From: a bacterium
GTDB lineage: Bacteria; Bacteroidota; Ignavibacteria; Kapaibacteriales; UBA2268
NCBI GenBank assembly: GCA_030431515.1
Contig: JAUIIX010000002.1
Span: forward strand, 62,001-126,000
Direction: 5' to 3'
Length of the DNA: 64,000 nt
Part shown: one piece after another, positions 9,146 through 16,248 of the stretch
Numbering within the stretch: the first letter of the stretch is position 1
Layout of the letters: the number at the start of each line of letters is the position of its first letter
Notes under the pieces: generated by a model
Seen by the model: the letters and a program-made list of their open reading frames with translations, nothing else
Databases searched by the model: none
What the model was told of the DNA's origin: nothing
Program-made: the position numbers and the translations under genes

Positions 9146-9190
9146 TTAATAATTAATAAATAAATAATTAATAATTAATAAATAAATTAT
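9142..9190. repeat. AT-only tandem repeat between protease and capsid genes
   Basis: A 22-bp unit, AAATAATTAATAATTAATAA plus AT, occurs twice in a row, starting at the last codon of the protease gene. It consists solely of A and T and lies just before the capsid ribosome site (AGGAGACT). Confidence 0.75.
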
Positions 9191-9211
9191 AAAACAAATT
9201 AGGAGACTATA

Positions 9212-10147
9212 ATGTCCTTATCAAGAATAGACACGCTAAGAGCTGTCGATCCGGTGCTTTCAACTATTGCACAATCGTATAGTAATTCATCTTTTATGAG
9301 TGAATTACTATTCCCTAAAGTTTCAGTTTCTAAATTAAAAGGTAAAATACCTAAATTCGGAAAAGAAGCATTTTATTTAAGAGAAATAAATAGAGCTATC
9401 GGAGCGAGTTCTAATAGAATATCGCCCGCTGATTTAGAATTAATTGACTTCGAAACTCACGAAAGAGATGTCGAAATGGCAATTGATTATTTGGAGCAAG
9501 AAGAATCTTCATTTTATCGTAGATACGAAAATCAAGTTACTAAACAACTTGTAGATACTATTGCACTTAAAAAAGAAAAAGAAGCTGCTGATTTGACACA
9601 GAATACTGCGAATTATGGTGCAGGTATGTATGAAACAATTACATCTGGAGATGCTTTTAATGATTATACTTTAAATAAAGATCCACTTGTGAAAATTAGA
9701 GCAGGTATATCGGCAATTCGTGCTAAAATTGGACGTTATCCAAATACAATGTTAATTGGTGAAGCAACTTACAAAGCACTACTTGACCACCCAAAAATAC
9801 TTGAAAGAATAGAATTTAATGGAATTAAAAAAGCAAATGCTGATATTATTGGAAGTATTTGTGATATTGAAAATGTAGGAGTTGGTCTTGCTGTTTCAAC
9901 AACAGACGGAATTAACTTCACAGATATTTGGGAAGATAATATAATTCTTGCTTATGTTGATAAAAGTGATAAAAAGTCTGAATTTATTCCAAGTTTTGGA
10001 TATACTTTCCAACGTGAAGGAATGCCACAAGTTGATACTTATTTTGAAAATGGTGGAAAAATTAAAGTAATTAGAAATACTGATAATTATGCTTTGAAAA
10101 TAACTGCTAATGATGCTGCTTACTTAATTAAAAATACTAATCATTAA
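9212..10147 (+). CDS. Phage major capsid protein
   Basis: 311 residues. It opens with MSLSRIDTLRAVDPVLSTIA and SFMSELLFPKVSVSKLKGKIPKFGKEAF, then ETHERDVEMAIDYLEQEE, a layout I associate with HK97-fold major capsid proteins of Mu-like and related tailed phages. The middle (IRAKIGRYPNTMLIGEATYKALLDHPKILERI) is the conserved part of the fold, and the end has a SFGYTFQREGMPQVDTYFENG stretch. It is preceded by the protease/scaffold and followed by a small decoration-type protein, which supports the assignment. Start at AGGAGACTATAATG. The frame is intact with no internal stop, and base composition is closer to the chromosome than that of the scaffold. Confidence 0.85.
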   Translation: MSLSRIDTLRAVDPVLSTIAQSYSNSSFMSELLFPKVSVSKLKGKIPKFGKEAFYLREINRAIGASSNRISPADLELIDFETHERDVEMAIDYLEQEESSFYRRYENQVTKQLVDTIALKKEKEAADLTQNTANYGAGMYETITSGDAFNDYTLNKDPLVKIRAGISAIRAKIGRYPNTMLIGEATYKALLDHPKILERIEFNGIKKANADIIGSICDIENVGVGLAVSTTDGINFTDIWEDNIILAYVDKSDKKSEFIPSFGYTFQREGMPQVDTYFENGGKIKVIRNTDNYALKITANDAAYLIKNTNH

Positions 10148-10178
10148 TTAAATAATTAATTTAAAATAGGAAAATAAA

Positions 10179-10523
10179 ATGCCAATAAATAATAAAACAA
10201 ATAAATCAATATTAAATTTAACATTAAAATCAGCAGAGGCAATTCCCTCATACAGATTTGTAGATTTTAGTGGAAATTTAGCAAGTGACAACGAAAAAGC
10301 TCTCGGCACAGCAGAGATCTCCTACCTAAGTGGAGAGTTTATGTCAATCGCAGTAGTCGGTGTATCAGTAGTCGAAACTGTAGGTGCAATTACAAAAGGC
10401 ACAAATGTTGCCTCGGCTGCAAGCGGAAAAGCCCGTACAGCATCACCGACTGATAATGTCGTTGGACGTGCATTAGACACTTGCTCTGGTGCTGATTTCA
10501 TCCGTGTTCTTTTGGTGCCATAA
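10179..10523 (+). CDS. Capsid decoration protein (DUF2190-like)
   Basis: 114 residues, Ala/Ser/Thr/Val rich. The sequence ILNLTLKSAEAIPSYRFVDF, then GTAEISYLSGEFMSIAVVGVSVVETVGAITKGTNVASAASGKA, resembles capsid cement proteins (DUF2190 or gpD-like), small beta-tulip trimers that stabilise mature heads. Position right after the major capsid gene agrees. Its codon use is less AT-biased than the rest of the cassette. The stop overlaps the start of the next gene by one base (TAATG). Confidence 0.7.
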   Translation: MPINNKTNKSILNLTLKSAEAIPSYRFVDFSGNLASDNEKALGTAEISYLSGEFMSIAVVGVSVVETVGAITKGTNVASAASGKARTASPTDNVVGRALDTCSGADFIRVLLVP

Positions 10524-10936
10524 TGTATATTAGTAATTTTGAATTAGTTGACGAGCTGGGCCATCAGGGCTTGGCTTTGTTGACTGGAGACCCAACTGGA
10601 ACAGTAGTAGATCAAGCAAAAGTTGATGCTGCAATAAGAATGGCAAGTAATTTAATTGACACTTTTTGCTACCCACGTTATGCAGTTCCATTGTCACCAA
10701 TGCCGGAATTAATTAGGGATATTGCAACAGCACTAACAATTTATAATTTATATATGTTTGCCAAACGTGATGATTTAATTTCTTCAACTATTATTTATAG
10801 AAAAATTGATGCAATTAAATTATTAAATGATATTTCACAAGGAATTTTAAAATTAGATATAATTCCAAATGGTAGTCAATATAAATTTATTTCAGGTCAT
10901 AAAATAATTAATATGGAGGATTTAAACGATGGTTAA
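10523..10936 (+). CDS. Mu gp36-like head-completion/connector protein (DUF1320)
   Basis: 137 residues. The sequence has the DUF1320 pattern: an N-terminal ISNFELVDELG segment, VDQAKVDAAIRMASNLIDTFCYPRYAVPLSP (about 34-65), and ELIRDIATALTIYNLYM. In Mu this gene (gp36) follows the capsid genes and is thought to complete the neck of the head. The start overlaps the stop of the decoration gene, and its end overlaps the next frame by 8 bp, so the cassette is translated as a coupled block. Confidence 0.82.
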   Translation: MYISNFELVDELGHQGLALLTGDPTGTVVDQAKVDAAIRMASNLIDTFCYPRYAVPLSPMPELIRDIATALTIYNLYMFAKRDDLISSTIIYRKIDAIKLLNDISQGILKLDIIPNGSQYKFISGHKIINMEDLNDG

Positions 10937-11261
10937 TAATCAAAAAATTAGTAAAATATATTCTGATATATTATTACAAATAGAAAGCATTTTAAAATAT
11001 ATAATTTTATCAAGTGTATTAATATTTCTACTTTATTTGCTTAAAATAAATGAGAGTGAATATAATACAATTTTACTTGTATTAATTTTTGAAATAATTT
11101 CTATTTTTCTATCAAAAACTGCTATTTATTTTTTAAGTAATGATAATAATTATTTAATTAATAAAAAAGATAATATTTTAAATTCAGCAATTATATTGGG
11201 AGTTCATATATGTACGGGCTTAGTTATACTCGGAGTTTATATAGCACAGTTTTCCTTCTGA
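10929..11261 (+). CDS. Three-helix membrane protein, holin candidate
   Basis: 110 residues with three hydrophobic segments (about 23-42, 47-65 and 85-106) separated by short charged loops and a basic N-terminus. This topology, a size near 100 residues and its position immediately before an endolysin-like gene are typical of class I holins, which open the inner membrane at lysis. No sequence family is recognised. The ribosome site is GGAGG 7-11 bases before the ATG, inside the end of the gp36-like gene. It overlaps the endolysin-like gene by 52 bp. Confidence 0.6.
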   Translation: MVNNQKISKIYSDILLQIESILKYIILSSVLIFLLYLLKINESEYNTILLVLIFEIISIFLSKTAIYFLSNDNNYLINKKDNILNSAIILGVHICTGLVILGVYIAQFSF

Positions 11262-11785
11262 TTTTTATTGCTTGCTCTGGCTTTGTTAAATATGAAATTA
11301 ATTGTGATAAAGATGTAAAAAGCTTATCTTACGATATTGTTTTAAATGAAGTAGGGATTACTGAAATAAATAATAATAGAGGTGAAGTAGTAAAATATTT
11401 AAAGTCCGTAGATTTACCTGCTGGCTACCCTTACTGTATGGCAGGGCAATACTGGGCTTTTGATTCTGCTTGTCGGACATTAAATAAATTAAATCCATTA
11501 TTAAAAACTGGAAGTAGTTCTGCTCAGTTTAATTATTTAAAGAATAAAGGAAAAAATATTAAATTTAATATTAATAAATATGATTTAGTTTTCTGGAAAA
11601 AAAAAGATTCGTGGCAAGGTCATGTAGAAAGAGTAATGGAAACAGGGCAAGCTGGGTTTATTAAAACTATTGGCTTTAATGTTAAGCATAAAAGCAAAGA
11701 AGGTGTTTTTATTAAAACAAGAAATATTTATCATATAATTAATAGAATGTTTTTTGTTGGTTCAATAGGATTTAAAGATGAATAA
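11210..11785 (+). CDS. CHAP/NlpC-type peptidoglycan hydrolase (endolysin), probable lipoprotein
   Basis: 191 residues. Residues 45-150 carry NNNRGEVVKYLKSVDLPAGYPYCMAGQYWAFD, followed by a YDLVFWKK segment and GHVERVMETG. The Cys of PYCMAG and the His of GHVERV fit a Cys-His amidase/endopeptidase of the CHAP or NlpC/P60 kind, as seen in phage endolysins of Bacteroidota. Unusually for an endolysin it begins with a hydrophobic signal ending LIFIACSG, compatible with a lipobox; it may be exported by Sec and tethered. Start at GGGAG-N6-ATG. The 52-bp overlap with the holin candidate and 8-bp overlap with the next gene indicate tight coupling. Confidence 0.75.
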   Translation: MYGLSYTRSLYSTVFLLIFIACSGFVKYEINCDKDVKSLSYDIVLNEVGITEINNNRGEVVKYLKSVDLPAGYPYCMAGQYWAFDSACRTLNKLNPLLKTGSSSAQFNYLKNKGKNIKFNINKYDLVFWKKKDSWQGHVERVMETGQAGFIKTIGFNVKHKSKEGVFIKTRNIYHIINRMFFVGSIGFKDE

Positions 11786-12110
11786 ATTAATAATCCTTGA
11801 CCCAAGTGCTGATTCTGATTATTTATTTAATTGTGATATTAATAAAATTCAGAATTTCGGCAGACAAGCTAAAATTCATCAAATTGAAATTGTCTGGGAT
11901 TCACTCTCAGGCACTTTCAATGGTGAGTTGAATGTGTATCAAGAAAGTAAATATTCTACTTCATTAATTGAGAAAATAAATATTAATAATGCGAATGATT
12001 CTAAATTAATTTTATTAAATAATTATATAGGAAAAATTAGGGTAGAATATAAAAGCAATTTAATTGCTTCTGGTAATATTAAGTTTATTATTTATTGGAG
12101 GAATTTATGA
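11778..12110 (+). CDS. Small beta-rich protein of the capsid cassette, function unknown
   Basis: 110 residues: no signal peptide and no membrane segment. Alternating hydrophobic residues (IHQIEIVWD, GELNVYQ, GKIRVEYK, IKFIIYWR) suggest a compact beta-sandwich. Such small proteins in phage blocks are often tail or head accessory proteins, but I recognise no family. It overlaps the endolysin-like gene by 8 bp and its stop overlaps the next start (ATGA), so it is part of the same translation unit. Confidence 0.65.
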   Translation: MNKLIILDPSADSDYLFNCDINKIQNFGRQAKIHQIEIVWDSLSGTFNGELNVYQESKYSTSLIEKININNANDSKLILLNNYIGKIRVEYKSNLIASGNIKFIIYWRNL

Positions 12111-12511
12111 AGGATTTAATTTATATTTTAATTATATTAATTATTTTATTTTCCTTTTATTCAAATAATAATAAAATAAATACTCAATATATTAATAAAA
12201 TTGATACTATTTATAAATTAAAAATAGACACAATTAATATTAAAAGTAAAGCAAAAGTAATTTATAAGCACGACACAATATATACTACACGAGCATTTGA
12301 TGCACAACTTGACACAAACTTAAATAATAATATTATTAAAATAAACTATTCTTTTCCAGAAAATACTTTTAAATATAATTTATTAAGGAAGGATTCTATT
12401 CTCACATTTAATAAAATTGAATACAAGGAAGTCTATAAAAAAGAATGTTATTATTATGGATATATTTCTGGAATTATTACTTCTGGGATTTTAATATTAA
12501 TTTCTAAATAG
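12107..12511 (+). CDS. Membrane protein with N- and C-terminal helices, spanin-like candidate
   Basis: 134 residues from the ATG at 12107, chosen because GGAGG stands at 12097-12101 and the ATGA overlaps the previous stop; the TTG at 12095 would overlap the ribosome site. The N-terminal segment MKDLIYILIILIILFSFY is a membrane anchor, the middle is charged and may be extended, and the last 20 residues (YYGYISGIITSGILILI) are hydrophobic. A bitopic protein behind holin and endolysin candidates could be a spanin-type lysis protein or an antiholin. This is inference from position only; the sequence family is unknown. Confidence 0.55.
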   Translation: MKDLIYILIILIILFSFYSNNNKINTQYINKIDTIYKLKIDTINIKSKAKVIYKHDTIYTTRAFDAQLDTNLNNNIIKINYSFPENTFKYNLLRKDSILTFNKIEYKEVYKKECYYYGYISGIITSGILILISK

Positions 12512-12520
12512 GAAAATAAA

Positions 12521-13573
12521 ATGAAAAATATAAATAATACTTACTTCGATAAAATAAATAATTATATCCCAAATATAAATGAATTTCTTACTTATGATAG
12601 AATTAGGGAGTTGCGAAAATTAACTCAAGACCCGCATATCTGGAGTTGTATTCAATCTCGAAAATCTGGTTTGCTTTCGCTCGACTATCAACTTGAAATA
12701 AAAGATATTAATTATTTAGAAAATATCGATATTCATAATTTAATTTCTAATATTCTCGAATCAGTTTTTTATGGATTCCAAGCATTTGAACTTATTTGGG
12801 ATTGGAAAGGATATTATTACCCTAAAGCAATTATTCCACTGCCTCAAGAAATATTTCGAAAAGAATCTAATAAAGATTTAAAAATAATTATTAATGGCTA
12901 TCCGCAGGAAGTCGATAAAGATAAAATAATTCTTGCTATAAATGAACGCTCATTTATTTCACCTCTGGGAGTTTCTTTGCTTGAAAAATGCTACTGGTCG
13001 GCGAAATTCAAAAACACAGGAATGCGTTATTGGATAGATTATTTAGAGCGATTTGGAATGCCGATGATAATTGCTAAAATGAACAGAATGTCGAGTGATG
13101 GGGAAATGGAAAAATTAATGAATGAACTACATCAAATGGCGGGGAACAATATACTCGTTACGCCGAAAGATTTTGACATCGAATATCGTGAATCGCAACG
13201 TCAAGAGGCAGTTGAAATTTTCGCTACAATGGTAGAACTATGCAATGCAGAAATCTCTAAAACTATTTTATCCCAAACACTAACTACCGAGATTAAAAAT
13301 GGTTCACTCGCCGCTGCTGAAACTCATCTTAAAGTTCGTAAAGAAGTGATTGAATCCGACGCACGATTAGTTTCATACTTTATGAATGATTTAATTCGAC
13401 TAATTAATAAAGTAAATAAGCAAGATAGTGGAATGAGATTTCAAATAATGATAAATGACGAAGACAAAAAAGAAAGATTAGAACGCGACATTGCTCTCTC
13501 AAAAATCGGTGTCAAATTCTCAAAACAATATTGGATAAAACAATATCAATATCTTGAAGATGATTTGGAGTGA
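12521..13573 (+). CDS. Mu gp29-like portal protein (DUF935), short form
   Basis: 350 residues. The DUF935 pattern is clear: LTQDPHIWSCIQSRKSGLLS near 35, FYGFQAFELIWDW near 88, LLEKCYWSAKFKNTGMRYWIDYLERFGMPMIIAK near 153-186, then ILSQTLTTE and AAAETHLKVRKEVIESD. Portals form the dodecameric ring through which DNA enters the head. Mu gp29 has about 510 residues, so roughly 150 are missing, mostly after the core. In Mu the portal stands before the protease; here it is the last gene of the cassette. The frame is open with a good ribosome site (AGGAAAATAAAATG). Confidence 0.85.
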   Translation: MKNINNTYFDKINNYIPNINEFLTYDRIRELRKLTQDPHIWSCIQSRKSGLLSLDYQLEIKDINYLENIDIHNLISNILESVFYGFQAFELIWDWKGYYYPKAIIPLPQEIFRKESNKDLKIIINGYPQEVDKDKIILAINERSFISPLGVSLLEKCYWSAKFKNTGMRYWIDYLERFGMPMIIAKMNRMSSDGEMEKLMNELHQMAGNNILVTPKDFDIEYRESQRQEAVEIFATMVELCNAEISKTILSQTLTTEIKNGSLAAAETHLKVRKEVIESDARLVSYFMNDLIRLINKVNKQDSGMRFQIMINDEDKKERLERDIALSKIGVKFSKQYWIKQYQYLEDDLE

Positions 13574-13590
13574 GGAAACTTAAATAATTG

Positions 13591-13617
13591 TAGTGAACGA
13601 AAATTTGCGTTCACTAC
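13591..13617. repeat. Palindromic module, AGTGAACG family
   Basis: Inverted repeat TAGTGAACGAAAATTTGCGT continuing to TCACTA just after the portal gene. Related palindromes stand at about 2594-2625 and 14670-14692. Without a clear T run it is not a good terminator here, but the stem would end the capsid transcript near its 3' end. Confidence 0.65.
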
Positions 13618-13661
13618 TATCTGAGTAATCTGTTAAATCTGTGATTCTAATATTTATAATT

Positions 13662-13692
13662 TTTGTTAACTCCTAATTAATTCCTATTTTTG
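13662..13692 (+). promoter_or_regulatory. Bacteroidota-type promoter of the outer-membrane barrel gene
   Basis: TTTG (13662-13665), 19 bases, then TATTTTTG (13685-13692), an exact match to the Bacteroidota primary sigma consensus TTTG-N19-TAnnTTTG. It lies 22 bases upstream of the ATG at 13714 and right before a GGAGGT ribosome site. Confidence 0.8.
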
Positions 13693-13713
13693 TAAAAACA
13701 ATGGAGGTCGTAA

Positions 13714-14379
13714 ATGAAATACATAATATTATTATCAATTATTTGCATTAATATTTTAAATGCAAAGCCAGAAGAAATAGATTCAAATGCTACGCCAAAA
13801 TACTATTATATGGGATTATCAGCAGGTCCAACTTTTAGTAATTTAAGAACAAATATTGAAAATATTGATATAGAAATGGGAACTTCATATAGTTTGGGAT
13901 ATCATTTATATCAATATTTAGATAAATCTAAGAAACATAGTTTAGTTTCTAAAGTAAATATAAGTTCAAGAAAAGTTATTTTTACTGTTCCAGATATTTT
14001 AGATTTGACTTTACCTAAAAAAGAATATTCAGAAATAAATAGATCCTTTGATATTTCTATGGCTTATAAAAGACAGTTATTAAAATTTAATAAAAATTCT
14101 TTTTACGGTATTGGTGGACTATATTATTCCTATCTATTAGAATCTCTTGGCGAAGAAAATAGTTCATATATTACTACAAAAGAATATAAATCTTATGATT
14201 TAGGTATATTAGCTGGATTAGGATACGAAATAGAGTTTAATAGCTTTATACTTGGTTTAGAGTATTCATATATGCACGGTTTTGTAAATAAACTTGACAA
14301 TGATAATAGTTATTTAAAAAATCAAACTCATCTAATCAATTTTGTCTTTACAATGAAGCATTCTTTTCAGAAGAAATAA
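13714..14379 (+). CDS. Outer-membrane beta-barrel protein
   Basis: 221 residues with a signal peptide (MKYIILLSIICINILNA). The mature part starts YYYMGLSAGPTFSNLRTN and shows alternating aromatic/hydrophobic strands, for example SLVSKVNISSRKVIF and YGIGGLYYSYLL, ending in FVFTMKHSF, which is close to a barrel's terminal strand. This matches the small PorT/OmpX-like barrels (outer membrane beta-barrel family 2) common in Bacteroidota. Ligand unknown. The promoter and GGAGG ribosome site are unusually well defined. It is downstream of the capsid cassette but separated from it by its own promoter and so probably not part of it. Confidence 0.75.
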   Translation: MKYIILLSIICINILNAKPEEIDSNATPKYYYMGLSAGPTFSNLRTNIENIDIEMGTSYSLGYHLYQYLDKSKKHSLVSKVNISSRKVIFTVPDILDLTLPKKEYSEINRSFDISMAYKRQLLKFNKNSFYGIGGLYYSYLLESLGEENSSYITTKEYKSYDLGILAGLGYEIEFNSFILGLEYSYMHGFVNKLDNDNSYLKNQTHLINFVFTMKHSFQKK

Positions 14380-14661
14380 GAACATTTTAAATTTTCATTT
14401 ATTCGATGTAATTGTAAATTTGCCTTCACTACTTTATCATTTTTCTATATTACTTCACTTTCTGTATAATCACTATATTCCATGATTCTAACAAATATAA
14501 ATTTGTTTACTCCCAATTATTCACTATTTTTATAAATACAGGAGTTTAATATTTTGAATTGCCACCTGCTTTAGCTGGTAGATAATTATAATCTACAACA
14601 TAATGGCTTTAGCCAAATACTAACCATTTAATTTTGTAAAATACATAATTCTGAATAAACC
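14380..14661. repeat. Gene-free stretch holding a duplicated promoter region and palindromic modules
   Basis: Segment 14481-14541 repeats the promoter/ribosome-site region 13639-13708 of the upstream barrel gene, with TTTG at 14502-14505, 19 bases, and a weakened TATTTTTA at 14525-14532 followed by GGAG. No gene follows. Two small palindromes appear next: ACCTGCTTTAGCTGGTAGAT (about 14563-14582) and AATGGCTTTAGCC (about 14602-14614). The second recalls ACATAATGGCATCGCC at about 30652. Confidence 0.6.
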
Positions 14662-14697
14662 AAAAAAAAAGTGAACACAACTTTGCGTTCACTTTTT
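14662..14697 (-). terminator. Terminator after pyrE
   Basis: Inverted repeat AAAGTGAAC...GCGTTCACTTT between an A run and a T run, 25 bases beyond the pyrE stop on the minus strand. The stem belongs to the AGTGAACG palindrome family of this window. Confidence 0.75.
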
Positions 14698-14721
14698 AAA
14701 TTTGTTGGACTTCAATATTTC

Positions 14722-15261
14722 TTACTTTACTGCGTTTTTCAATTCAGTCATTGTAAATAAGGAAAATAATTCAATTCCGTGTTCGGCTAATTTTTCTCTT
14801 CCACCAGCTTCACGGTCAATCACACAAACTGCTTTATTAACTATTGCACCTCTATCTCTAAGGTCATTAGTTGAGATTATTATTTGCCCGCCACTTGTTA
14901 CCACATCTTCTACGATTAGTAATTCTTTTTCGGCGATTAATGGACCTTCAGCTAATTTTGCAGTTCCGTATTCCTTTGCTTCTTTGCGGACAAAAACCAT
15001 ACTTTTTTTATTCATCATTGCCATAGCAGTAGCAATTGGTATTCCACCCATTTCTAAAGCCGCTAAGTAATCAAAGTCAAAGCCACTAATCAAATGGTTC
15101 AACTGAATAGCAATAGACGCTAATAGCTCAGGATTAGACTCAAATTGATATTTGTCAAAATATTCATTGCTTATTACACCACTTCTTAACTTAAACTCAC
15201 CTGTGATATGAGCAATATTAAAAACATGCTTCGCTAAATCTTTTTTTTGTAATTCATTCAT
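14722..15261 (-). CDS. pyrE: Orotate phosphoribosyltransferase
   Basis: 179 residues. Transfers the phosphoribosyl group of PRPP to orotate, giving OMP in de novo pyrimidine synthesis. The PRPP-binding loop LLIVEDVVTSGGQ lies near residues 112-124; LRSGVISNEYFDKY near 22 is the orotate-binding start, ALEMGGIPIATAMA near 66 and VRKEAKEYGTAKLAEG near 90 are the other conserved blocks. Length is slightly below the usual 200-210 but all motifs are there. It follows dcd with a 2-bp gap on the same strand, forming a pyrimidine nucleotide operon. Confidence 0.93.
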   Translation of the reverse strand: MNELQKKDLAKHVFNIAHITGEFKLRSGVISNEYFDKYQFESNPELLASIAIQLNHLISGFDFDYLAALEMGGIPIATAMAMMNKKSMVFVRKEAKEYGTAKLAEGPLIAEKELLIVEDVVTSGGQIIISTNDLRDRGAIVNKAVCVIDREAGGREKLAEHGIELFSLFTMTELKNAVK

Positions 15262-15263
15262 TA

Positions 15264-15791
15264 TTAATTCTCTTTCTCAAAATCTTTATATAACATAGAT
15301 GCTTGTATTCCACTATTTTTCTGATATTTACCACCTTCATAAGAAGTATATTCACCTTCTATTGTGTGATAGAAAATTTGACAAATTTCTACATTTGGAT
15401 ATATCTTAATTGGTTGAACACAAAGCATTTCCAAAGTCCAGAACCCAGAAAAACCAACATCACCAAATCCAGCAGTTATATGGATAAACAAACCTAACCT
15501 ACCAATAGAAGAACGACCTTCGAGCATCGGCACTAAATTATTAGTTTCAGTATATTCTAAAGTTCTACCAAGATATAATTTCCCTGTTTCTAACATCAAG
15601 CCATCTTCTGGAATTATCAATTTAGAAGCAGTATTTGGTTTTTTCATATCCAAAACTTCATTATCATAAACTAACAATTCATTATGTAATCGAAGATTGT
15701 AACTATTTGGATTTAATTGCTTTTCGGAATATGGATTGATTTTAATATCATCACCAATTCTTTTCTTTATTTCTACGCCTGATAAAATCAT
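15264..15791 (-). CDS. dcd: dCTP deaminase
   Basis: 175 residues. Deaminates dCTP to dUTP, the main route to dTTP precursors. MILSGVEIKKRIGDDIKINPYS at the start, QLNPNSYNLRLH near 25, and EGRSSIGRLGLFIHITAGFGD near 91-111 (with the catalytic Glu region) are diagnostic. Together with pyrE it makes a two-gene pyrimidine operon. A bifunctional dCTP deaminase/dUTPase cannot be excluded from sequence reading alone. The start is the ATG 146 bp from the divergent Dabb gene. Confidence 0.92.
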   Translation of the reverse strand: MILSGVEIKKRIGDDIKINPYSEKQLNPNSYNLRLHNELLVYDNEVLDMKKPNTASKLIIPEDGLMLETGKLYLGRTLEYTETNNLVPMLEGRSSIGRLGLFIHITAGFGDVGFSGFWTLEMLCVQPIKIYPNVEICQIFYHTIEGEYTSYEGGKYQKNSGIQASMLYKDFEKEN

Positions 15792-15937
15792 TTTAAATTT
15801 ATATTTTTTTTATTAATTTCAAATTGCAATTTAACTAAATTTTTAAAGTTATAAAATTATTTGTTAGTTTTTCGATGGATATTTAACTAAAAAAATATAA
15901 TTTTGAAATATTAAAAGTAATAAAAAAGAAAAAAAGT

Positions 15938-16246
15938 ATGATAAAACATATTGTAATGATGAAGTTCTTAGATGAAGCAGACGGAAGAGCAAAAGCAGAA
16001 AATTTGAAAATTGCAAAATCGATAATTGATAACTTTGCTCCAAAAATAGCTGAAATAAAAGAAATGAAGTGTGGAATAAATTTTTACAATTTAGACAGCC
16101 CTAAAGCGTTTGATATAGTAATAGATTCTGTTTTTGAAACGGTTGAGGATATTGAAACATATAGAATTCATCCTTTGCACCAAGAATTAGTAGATTTTTT
16201 AAATAAAGTACGTGATACTACATATTATGTAGATTATAAGTTGTAA
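15938..16246 (+). CDS. Dabb (stress-responsive A/B barrel) domain protein
   Basis: 102 residues, a single Dabb domain: MIKHIVMMKFLDEADGRAK at the start, CGINFYNLDSPKAFDIVIDSVFETVEDIETY in the middle and HPLHQELVDFL near the end. The family forms dimeric ferredoxin-like barrels; some members are aromatic cyclases, most have no known activity. It is followed after 2 bp by the acyltransferase pair, so it may be co-transcribed with lipid genes. Confidence 0.85.
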   Translation: MIKHIVMMKFLDEADGRAKAENLKIAKSIIDNFAPKIAEIKEMKCGINFYNLDSPKAFDIVIDSVFETVEDIETYRIHPLHQELVDFLNKVRDTTYYVDYKL

Positions 16247-16248
16247 TT

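Noticed and set aside
14702-15070. 122-codon plus-strand frame over pyrE
   Set aside because: Antisense of a clear pyrE gene; no signal or motif.
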